Shown here piece by piece: positions 1 to 4,622 of a stretch of 8,753 bases of DNA. This DNA comes from an uncultured Blautia sp. (GTDB lineage: Bacteria > Bacillota > Clostridia > Lachnospirales > Lachnospiraceae). Both the position numbers and the translations under genes were made by a program. The DNA lies in contig CAKRVL010000098.1 in assembly GCA_934408705.1 (NCBI GenBank), positions 1-8,753 on the forward strand, in the 5' to 3' direction. Position 1 is the stretch's first letter; every line of letters starts with the position of its first letter. The notes beneath the pieces are model-generated. The model ran no database searches, was not told the DNA's origin, and was given only the letters and a program-made list of their open reading frames with translations.

Positions 1-234
1 GCAGCTAAATTCGCTGAGTTATTAGGTGAAGTTGTTACAGACAGCACCAAGAAGAACCTTGAGATGCGTGTAGCAGCTGAGAACGGCGCTACAGCTGGTA
101 AGACTGACCTTGCTAAACGTGCTAAAGCAGCTAACCTTGATGCAATCCACGACACAGTTCATGAGATGGCAAGAGACGAAGCTAGACACGGAAAAGCATT
201 CGCAGGTCTTCTTAAGAGATACTTCGGAGAATAA
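1..234 (+). CDS. Rubrerythrin, C-terminal part (gene begins before the window)
   Basis: The first frame is open from base 1 to a TAA at 232-234 and gives 77 residues of a ferritin-like four-helix domain. The final helix carries [14 protein letters not shown], the E-x-x-H di-iron ligand helix of rubrerythrins, followed by GLLKRYFGE at the C-terminus. Rubrerythrins are cytoplasmic non-haem di-iron peroxidases that reduce hydrogen peroxide in anaerobes, taking electrons through a rubredoxin-type centre. The ending resembles clostridial reverse rubrerythrins, where the rubredoxin domain is N-terminal. That domain, if present, lies outside the window, so the subtype is inferred. An intrinsic terminator follows 36 bases after the stop, so this is the last gene of its transcript. 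The codon use (many GCT, CTT, AAG) suggests strong expression. Confidence 0.88.
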   Translation, partial: AAKFAELLGEVVTDSTKKNLEMRVAAENGATAGKTDLAKRAKAANLDAIHDTVHEMARDEARHGKAFAGLLKRYFGE

Positions 235-270
235 TTTTCCACGCAGAATGTGCATAAAATAAGGCTTTTT

Positions 271-306
271 GAGAGAGGGGATGGAAATGTCCATCCTCTC
301 TTTTTT
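271..306 (+). terminator. Intrinsic terminator of the rubrerythrin gene
   Basis: A 14-position stem (271-284 with 291-304, several G-U pairs, core GGATGG/CCATCC) closes on a six-base loop AAATGT. Its 3' arm runs into a T tract at 299-306. It sits just downstream of the rubrerythrin stop codon and reads in the same direction. Confidence 0.85.
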
Positions 307-562
307 CATATCTTTTGTTTTGAATGGTACTTTAGTGGTACTTTTCCTGCTTTTATTCCCCATGTGTGCAAAGCTCTGTGCAAATACTTCTCCTGCCTGC
401 TGCTACAAGATGCAAAATATGCAAATTCAATAATGTGCAAACTGATCTTAATTTGTCTTATGCAATCTATTTTATTTTTTATCCGCTGCCCATTCAGTAA
501 TTTCAATGTCCCAACATATATCCTTGAAATATGTGTCACCATAACCTGTTGTTATTTTCTCT
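307..562. other. Gene-free AT-rich spacer with short repeats
   Basis: I see no credible gene here: the open frames lack ribosome binding sites and have no recognisable protein character. The stretch holds a direct repeat TGGTACTTT (325-333 and 336-344, 11-base period). It also holds five copies of TGCAAA on the plus strand (367, 379, 411, 420, 436) within 75 bases. It separates the rubrerythrin terminator from the stop of the minus-strand nuclease gene. No clear terminator for that nuclease gene is visible. Confidence 0.6.
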
Positions 563-676
563 TTATTTAATTCCATATTGTTCCATAAGCACTTGACAAA
601 ACTCTGAATCCTCAGCTGCTTTCTTGCAGTCATCTATTCGATTCTCTTTCAGTAATATCGTAATCAGCTGAGCCAT
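563..676 (-). CDS. Possible internal-start short Rpn product (37 aa)
   Basis: Inside the Rpn frame an ATG at 676-674 (Met237) is preceded by AAGGA (minus strand, 690-686) with a nine-base spacer, a good Shine-Dalgarno arrangement. It would give a 37-residue protein equal to the C-terminal tail (MAQLITILLKENRIDD... to QYGIK). For E. coli RpnA, a short C-terminal product made from an internal start has been described as an antagonist of the full-length nuclease. The same arrangement here is my inference from the site and its position. The purine-rich EEGR repeat makes GGAAG-like sequence by itself, so the site could be incidental. Confidence 0.4.
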   Translation of the reverse strand: MAQLITILLKENRIDDCKKAAEDSEFCQVLMEQYGIK

Positions 677-1384
677 GGAGTCGCGTCCTTCTTCCCTTCC
701 TTCTTCCCTTCCTTCTTCTTTTTTCAGTTCTAATTCTTCCCATCTTTGCATATACCTCACGCTCACTTCCTCACTGGATTTGATACTGCATATACGCTCC
801 TGTATCTTATGTATTCTTTCACTTTTGCAAAAATCAGCCATATCCTGAGTGGTATGTTCAATGTAATGAAGTAATTCCACCAGTTCAGCACTTACCTCAT
901 CTGGATTTTTACCATGCGTGTTCAGAAAAATACGAGTTGCTCCATCCCCAAGTAATACCGATGAATCTTCTTTGCAGGTCATCTGAAATGTGTACATATA
1001 TTTTTCCTTACCAAATAAATCAAACGGGGCTATTAAAATAATATATATATCATTCATTTTGTTAAAATCACGTTCACCAGGTTTTAATAATTTTGCATCA
1101 ATAATCCCCTCGTAATATCTGCTTCTTTTGGGAAGGTTCTTCGTATTTATTCCCTGTACTTCTGTATCATATATAACTTCATCAGTGTCTTCTGCCCAAA
1201 CATCCACTTTTGCAAATCGATATGCAGGTGAAATTCGTGCTTCCTTTTCGGTCTGTGGTAAATGTTTCAACACCACATCTTTTCCAAGAATAATTTCCAA
1301 TATATCCCGCATATTCTGCGGATCCTCCATTGCCTCCGCAAACAGAAAACGATCCAACAGGTTCAAATCCTTTAGTTCTTTCAT
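563..1384 (-). CDS. Rpn family (PDDEXK_2) recombination-promoting nuclease / putative transposase
   Basis: This 273-residue protein matches the Rpn / PD-(D/E)XK family that is often annotated as a putative transposase. The N-terminus (KDLNLLDRFLFAEAMED, then DILEIILG) is the family opening. The catalytic core appears as VDVWAED (Asp61) and, after a strand, YDTEVQ (Glu75-x-Gln77), then KRSRYYEG, the usual Arg/Tyr segment. Family members are Mg-dependent DNA endonucleases linked to RecA-independent recombination and, in some cases, phage defence. The C-terminal third is charged, with EEGR repeated three times at about 224-235, followed by a small helical tail. An AAGGAG (minus strand, 1394-1399) lies nine bases before the ATG. 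The gene stands alone between gene-free stretches, as expected for a mobile or accessory gene. Length is normal and both catalytic residues are present, so it looks intact. Confidence 0.85.
   Translation of the reverse strand: MKELKDLNLLDRFLFAEAMEDPQNMRDILEIILGKDVVLKHLPQTEKEARISPAYRFAKVDVWAEDTDEVIYDTEVQGINTKNLPKRSRYYEGIIDAKLLKPGERDFNKMNDIYIILIAPFDLFGKEKYMYTFQMTCKEDSSVLLGDGATRIFLNTHGKNPDEVSAELVELLHYIEHTTQDMADFCKSERIHKIQERICSIKSSEEVSVRYMQRWEELELKKEEGREEGREEGRDSMAQLITILLKENRIDDCKKAAEDSEFCQVLMEQYGIK
688..718 (-). repeat. 12-bp in-frame tandem repeat inside the Rpn gene
   Basis: On the plus strand CTTCTTCCCTTC occurs at 688-699 and again at 700-711, with a partial third unit at 712-718. On the coding strand it encodes repeated EEGR. 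A unit of 12 bases is a multiple of three, so copy-number change would lengthen or shorten the charged linker without shifting the frame. Confidence 0.8.
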
Positions 1385-1401
1385 CTATCAGTTCTCCTTT
1401 T

Positions 1402-1430
1402 ATTATATAGTTTTCTATATTGGAAGTAAA
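1402..1430 (-). promoter_or_regulatory. Candidate promoter upstream of the Rpn gene
   Basis: On the minus strand a TATAAT box (1407-1402) lies 17 bases downstream of TTTACT (1430-1425, four of six to the consensus). A start site seven bases further on would fall within the ribosome binding site, leaving almost no leader. Either the start is slightly displaced or another promoter is used. Confidence 0.3.
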
Positions 1431-1586
1431 GATTAACTGTGCACCATTCTCTTTGCATTTTCCTCTATGTATTTAGCTTACAGAATCCCTAAGATAAAGT
1501 AAAGCTTTATCGTTCGTAAAATTTTGACATAAAATCACAAAATATTTCCCTACGACGGAAAATAATTATTTTTATATAAATTTCAA

Positions 1587-1625
1587 GGAGAGTATGACTC
1601 AAAACAAGTCATACTCTCCCTTTCT
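1587..1625. terminator. Strong hairpin between the Rpn gene and the minus-strand operon
   Basis: A perfect 13-bp stem (1587-1599 with 1607-1619, arms GGAGAGTATGACT and AGTCATACTCTCC) closes on a seven-base loop. On the plus strand it is followed by CTTTCTT. On the minus strand it is followed by TTGAAATTTAT, so the T tract is weak on both sides. It lies downstream of the kinase / beta-helix operon (minus strand) and may stop readthrough into the Rpn gene. Confidence 0.5.
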
Positions 1626-1689
1626 TAAAATTGTCCCTTTTCCCAAAGCTCCTTATGGATTACGCTATAAACAAGATTGATGTTTTCAT

Positions 1690-1801
1690 TAATGTGAACT
1701 ACTCGGTAACTGAGTTACCAGAGCATCTGAAATCTGGCGGGATACCGTCTTTTTCAGGGTGCGTCCATAACACCAATACTGCTTGCCTTTCGGCTATGCA
1801 G
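1690..1801 (-). ncRNA. Structured region, candidate relic of a TnpB-associated RNA scaffold
   Basis: Read on the minus strand, this segment holds consecutive hairpins. The first is CTGC...GCAG enclosing GCC-GAAA-GGC with a GNRA loop (1801-1779). The next is a GGTG/CACC stem. Then come CCAGA/TCTGG (1737-1718) and GGTAAC-TCA-GTTACC (1719-1705), where the last two share bases and would compete. The density of short stems with a GNRA loop next to a stop codon suggests RNA function or an element's right end. No active transposase is present nearby. Whether it is transcribed is unknown. Confidence 0.35.
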
Positions 1802-1904
1802 CTACTTTTATTATTTCTGGATTTTTTAGTCTGGTTACTACAACTGCATCCGTGTTCTCCTCCGCATAGGAAAGCGGACATTCCAGGTCCGCTTCGCTAC
1901 TTGC
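1794..1904 (-). pseudogene. Remnant coding tail, possibly the C-terminus of a TnpB-like protein
   Basis: On the minus strand a 36-codon open stretch lies between an in-frame TAA (1907-1905) and a TAG (1796-1794). It has no start codon or ribosome binding site. The peptide reads like genuine protein (SYAEENTDAVVVTRLKNPE, then IIKVAA). The stop is followed at once by a run of hairpins at 1700-1801 on the same strand. A coding tail ending in a structured RNA is the layout of IS200/IS605-type tnpB genes with their guide RNA. The zinc-finger and RuvC parts that would prove TnpB are absent, so the identification is an inference; chance or another family remains possible. Confidence 0.35.
1872..1894 (-). 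terminator. Hairpin just downstream of the zinc-ribbon/beta-helix gene
   Basis: AAGCGGAC (1872-1879) pairs with GTCCGCTT (1887-1894) around a seven-base loop, 36 bases beyond the stop of the beta-helix gene. On the minus strand the stem ends in TT followed by TCCTAT, a poor T tract. It could be a weak terminator of the operon or part of the neighbouring element relic. Confidence 0.35.
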
Positions 1905-1929
1905 TTATAAACGCAGTCGCTCTGAATAG

Positions 1930-3177
1930 CTACTCAAAAACCGCTTTCGCCGTATCCACTGAGTGCCCTGCTTTATTGTCAATATCCACATCATTTCCCG
2001 AAAATATGCTTCCAGCAAAATCAAGAACTTCATTCCCTGGCAGATTTTCAATGCAGACAGCTGTTCCATTTCCGGTAAATGTATTATTCAGATAGTTGGG
2101 TGATGTACCATAAGCCATACTGCTATTGAATTTCAGCGCAGTCTTATTATTGGTAAAGGTACAGTCCATTGCGTCTATCCAGGCTCCATTATTGGCAATT
2201 GCCGCTGTATCCCAGCCATCAAAACTGCATTGGGAAAGTAAAACAAGACAATATGCGTTTACCCCGATTCCCGAATCCCCCTTAAACTGAATACCGCACA
2301 GCTCTGCGTAATTTCCATTCAATCCGCGTAAGCTGACAGTTCCTGTGAAAGTAGTCACAGCATCCTCATCTGAGCTTCCATAAATTCCCCACACGTGATT
2401 TCCAAAAACGATATCACCATCATAAGTTACTGCCGGAAGATGAAGGTAAACCGGCGTTTCCGATGGCACCTCTTCCTCAATGGAAGCCAGCAATGCATTC
2501 AGTTCCTCTGTGGTCTCCATAGGTGTATCCTCTGAAAAATAGGTAACTGCGTCCTGTTTTTCAATGGTAAGCCGTGTGCTAAGAGAAATCGTATCTCCAT
2601 TTTTCATCGTCAGGTTCCATAAAATGTCGTTAGTTCCGCTGTCTGAGGCATAAATAATATCAGAAACATATGCTGCATTGGGAAAGCTTTCATTATGAAC
2701 CGGTTCTACATATTCTACCTTCCGGGAATTTTCTCCAGGTTTTGCATCCACCTTACAGGATTCCACCTTCTCTGAAAATTCTTCCCACGCCAGTTCTCCC
2801 GTCTCCTGATCCAGAACATACAGCTGACAGGGAAGAGCGCTCTCCATTCCCTGCGCCAGTGTATCAGTACGTTCCCCCTGGGCATGTCCGGTTACTCCTT
2901 CTTCTTCTGAAAAATTCAGCAGCACTTTGTAAGTTTTTTCTTTATCTGAATAAACTATTTGGGCACCGCCCTCATATGCCTGTGGTTTGTGATATCCTGA
3001 AAAAGCTATCCCGGTAACTGCCATAATGGTCAGGCCTGCCAGCATTATCAGCGCTCTTTTTCTCCATATTTTCGGTGCCTTTATCCCTTTCTTTTCTATC
3101 TGAACAGCAGTACAATGGGGACAAAAAGAAGCATTCTCAGGAAGAGGATGTCCACATTTCATACATTTATCACTCAT
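1930..3177 (-). CDS. Membrane-anchored zinc-ribbon protein with an outside beta-helix-like domain
   Basis: This 415-residue protein starts with a zinc ribbon (KCMKCGHP at 4-11 and FCPHC at 18-22; Cys5, Cys8, Cys19, Cys22). A basic stretch and one transmembrane segment follow (about 41-60, RALIMLAGLTIMAVTGIAFS). The rest should lie outside the membrane. Residues 65-210 are a strand-rich region I cannot assign. About 245-400 has the rhythm of a right-handed parallel beta-helix of the pectate-lyase/NosD kind: repeated short strands and Asn turns such as QCSFDGWDTAAIANNG, DCTFTNNKTALKF and NTFTGNGTAVCIE. I see no catalytic signature, so it may bind rather than cut. The ATG has AAGGAG six bases before it and lies 13 bases after the kinase stop, so the two genes form an operon. 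The zinc ribbon would face the cytoplasm with the kinase, suggesting a signalling or regulatory link. The function is unknown. Confidence 0.72.
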   Translation of the reverse strand: MSDKCMKCGHPLPENASFCPHCTAVQIEKKGIKAPKIWRKRALIMLAGLTIMAVTGIAFSGYHKPQAYEGGAQIVYSDKEKTYKVLLNFSEEEGVTGHAQGERTDTLAQGMESALPCQLYVLDQETGELAWEEFSEKVESCKVDAKPGENSRKVEYVEPVHNESFPNAAYVSDIIYASDSGTNDILWNLTMKNGDTISLSTRLTIEKQDAVTYFSEDTPMETTEELNALLASIEEEVPSETPVYLHLPAVTYDGDIVFGNHVWGIYGSSDEDAVTTFTGTVSLRGLNGNYAELCGIQFKGDSGIGVNAYCLVLLSQCSFDGWDTAAIANNGAWIDAMDCTFTNNKTALKFNSSMAYGTSPNYLNNTFTGNGTAVCIENLPGNEVLDFAGSIFSGNDVDIDNKAGHSVDTAKAVFE

Positions 3178-3190
3178 AACATTCTCCTTT

Positions 3191-3895
3191 TCACAAAACT
3201 TCCATTAGATGGAGTATACTTTTATAACGTTTTTTCGGACTTACCATTGTACAACGCTGTACGATTCTGCCCATTTTACCGGTTGCAAGCTTTCTGGACG
3301 GATGCTCTCCTGTAAGCATAATATTCAACAAAACACCCAATGCATAAATATCCGCACGACCGTCAGACTGGGAAAGCCCGTACTGCTCCGGTGCTGCAAA
3401 GCCCATTGTTCCAAGAATCTGCGTATCACCCTGGATTTCTTTTTTGTACACTCTGGAAGCATCAAAATCAATGAGAACGGCTTCGTTACCTCTTATAATA
3501 ACATTATCAGGCTTTACATCCCTATGTACTACTCCCATGGAATGAAGTACCCACAAAGCAGTGCACAGCTGTCTGGTAATCTGCTTCGCCTGCACCGGTG
3601 TGAGAAGGCCATTCTCCAGGAGCTCGCCAAGAGTATCGCCCTGCACATATTCCTCCATCAGAGCTGTCCTTCCGTCCTTTTCTCCTACATCCATAATTTC
3701 CGGCAGATTCGGGCAGGAAATTTGCAAAAGCCTCTGATAAACTTCACTTTTTCCGTAAAAAAGTCTAAAAATATAACGGGTACCGCTGTCCCTATGACGT
3801 ATAAGAAGGACCTCGCCCCGTTCACTTTTCTTTAGCACCCTGAGCGTATCATATTCTTCATGAACCGCTTCTAAAAGGCTGTCATAAATATTCAT
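3191..3895 (-). CDS. Small Ser/Thr protein kinase-like protein (Hanks type), no membrane anchor
   Basis: The chosen start gives 234 residues, essentially one kinase fold with no transmembrane or PASTA part. The catalytic loop is VVHRDVKPDN (His124-Arg125-Asp126, Lys128, Asn131). The Mg site is IDFDASR, with DFD in place of DFG (143-145). The activation segment ends GFAAPEQYG (Ala168-Pro169-Glu170), followed by DGRADIYALGVLLNIMLTGEHPS. The N-lobe is short and degenerate: I see no clear glycine loop, and the strand that should carry the VAIK lysine reads YIFRLF with Arg44. It may therefore be a weak kinase or a pseudokinase, although the catalytic Asp is intact. I chose the ATG at 3895-3893 over the one 26 codons upstream because GGGGG lies just before it, although that spacer is short. 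The beta-helix gene follows after 13 bases. A divergent HTH gene adjoins upstream. Substrates are unknown; the HTH protein and the zinc-ribbon protein are obvious candidates. Confidence 0.83.
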   Translation of the reverse strand: MNIYDSLLEAVHEEYDTLRVLKKSERGEVLLIRHRDSGTRYIFRLFYGKSEVYQRLLQISCPNLPEIMDVGEKDGRTALMEEYVQGDTLGELLENGLLTPVQAKQITRQLCTALWVLHSMGVVHRDVKPDNVIIRGNEAVLIDFDASRVYKKEIQGDTQILGTMGFAAPEQYGLSQSDGRADIYALGVLLNIMLTGEHPSRKLATGKMGRIVQRCTMVSPKKRYKSILHLMEVL

Positions 3896-3922
3896 ATTCC
3901 CCCATCTTATGCAGTGAGCATA

Positions 3923-3951
3923 TTGTTTTTTCAAATTTCTTATAGTATATT
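3923..3951 (+). promoter_or_regulatory. Candidate promoter for the divergent HTH gene
   Basis: TTGTTT (3923-3928) and TATATT (3946-3951) are 17 bases apart on the plus strand. The -10 box overlaps the -10 box of the opposing candidate promoter, so the two transcripts could compete or be controlled from one operator. The -35 match is poor. Confidence 0.25.
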
Positions 3952-3973
3952 TATTCTGGATTTTTATATACAA
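3944..3973 (-). promoter_or_regulatory. Candidate promoter for the kinase operon
   Basis: On the minus strand TATACT (3949-3944) lies 18 bases downstream of TTGTAT (3973-3968), about 49 bases before the chosen kinase start. The region is very AT-rich, so boxes like this arise easily by chance. Confidence 0.3.
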
Positions 3974-4014
3974 TTATTTTAACTTACAAAACAAAAAATG
4001 TAAAGGCGCAGAAT

Positions 4015-4440
4015 ATGAAAAACAAAAATACAGACAGTTTACAGCAGGAACTTATGGATTCACCAAATCTTACGCGTTTTCTGGCACAGAACCAGGAGCA
4101 CTTTGTAAATAGAAACATAACAGCCGCGTTAGAACAGCTGTTTCAACGGAAAAATATCTCAAAAGCAGCTCTTGCCAAGCAATCCGGTATGAGCGAAATC
4201 TATCTCCATCAGATTTTTGCAGGCCGACGGAATCCATCCCGTAATCGTCTGTTATGCCTATGCTATGGACTGGAAGCAAGCGTAGAAGAAACACAGGAAC
4301 TATTGAAACAGTGTGGTATGGCGCAGCTTTATCCGAAATTGAAACGAGATGCTATTATATATTATGGTCTGCTTCATGGCATTCAGTTGTTTGAAATTAA
4401 CGATAAGCTTTTTGACGAGGATGAGGAAACTTTATTCTAA
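4015..4440 (+). CDS. Helix-turn-helix (XRE-like) regulator divergent from the kinase operon
   Basis: This 141-residue protein has an XRE/Cro-type helix-turn-helix at about 48-88: ISKAALAKQSGMSEIYLHQI, then FAGRRNPSRNRLLCLCYGL, with the typical Ala/Gly turn and an Arg/Asn-rich end. An N-terminal helical arm (1-45) precedes it. The tail (about 105-141) is helical and ends in an acidic stretch (DEDEETLF). AAAGG lies eight bases before the ATG. The gene is transcribed away from the kinase gene across 119 bases of AT-rich DNA holding both promoters, the usual layout for a local regulator, though DNA binding there is inferred. It may be the kinase's partner or substrate; Ser, Thr and Tyr residues occur in the HTH and after it, but no site can be singled out. 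No own terminator is visible before the next promoter. Confidence 0.75.
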   Translation: MKNKNTDSLQQELMDSPNLTRFLAQNQEHFVNRNITAALEQLFQRKNISKAALAKQSGMSEIYLHQIFAGRRNPSRNRLLCLCYGLEASVEETQELLKQCGMAQLYPKLKRDAIIYYGLLHGIQLFEINDKLFDEDEETLF

Positions 4441-4455
4441 TCTGCATTTTTTTTC

Positions 4456-4484
4456 TTGCCATAAACTTTGTAATATGCTATTAT
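4456..4484 (+). promoter_or_regulatory. Promoter of the riboswitch-antiporter transcript
   Basis: TTGCCA (4456-4461, five of six) and TATTAT (4479-4484) are separated by 17 bases, and TGC before the -10 gives an extended -10. A T8 tract lies directly upstream of the -35. The expected start near 4491 places the whole fluoride aptamer in the leader. Confidence 0.75.
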
Positions 4485-4503
4485 ACTCACGAAAACAAAC
4501 CAA

Positions 4504-4597
4504 GGGGAATGAATGTCTCCCCGGGATCATCCCGAACCGCTTATTAAGCTGATGACTTCTGTGATAACAATTATCGCAGGGAGCATCAGCTTTTCTG
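4504..4597 (+). promoter_or_regulatory. Fluoride riboswitch (crcB motif) with terminator expression platform
   Basis: The leader matches the fluoride aptamer plan. A first helix GGGGA/TCCCC (4504-4508 with 4518-4522) encloses the ATG plus pseudoknot strand. An extra small hairpin GGGA-TCA-TCCC (4523-4533) follows. Then come AACCGC and a helix GCTT-ATT-AAGC (4539-4549), followed by the signature TGATGACTTCTG (4550-4561). This agrees with the conserved AACCGC...GCTGATGA..CCT pattern of known crcB RNAs. GACTTC (4554-4559) can pair with GAATGTC (4511-4517) as the pseudoknot, with one bulged T. The aptamer's 3' half is also the 5' arm of a 22-position hairpin (4546-4567 with 4571-4592, loop CAA, two mismatches) that ends in CTTTTCT. 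Aptamer and terminator therefore exclude each other, predicting an ON switch in which fluoride allows readthrough into the antiporter gene. Confidence 0.88.
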
Positions 4598-4622
4598 CGT
4601 AAAAAAGGAGGAATTAATAACA

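Noticed and set aside
1493..1511. GATAAAG...CTTTATC inverted repeat
   Set aside because: Short, AT-rich, with no T tract and no adjoining gene end; not distinguishable from chance.
1631..2095. Plus-strand open frame of 154 codons
   Set aside because: It overlaps the 3' end of the minus-strand beta-helix gene and the structured relic, has no ribosome binding site, and its protein reads as antisense composition.
3209..3835. Plus-strand open frame of 208 codons opposite the kinase
   Set aside because: The opposite strand encodes HRD, DFD and APE motifs in order; the plus-strand reading has no recognisable domain or ribosome binding site.
3896..3973. Upstream ATG for the kinase (26 extra residues)
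   Set aside because: It has no Shine-Dalgarno sequence, and the extra residues (Lys-rich) precede the kinase fold and cover the probable promoter region.
4504..4592. Sodium, manganese or c-di-AMP riboswitch as an explanation of the antiporter leader
   Set aside because: The AACCGC...GCTGATGACTTCT pattern, helix order and pseudoknot fit the fluoride class; I see none of the other classes' signatures.
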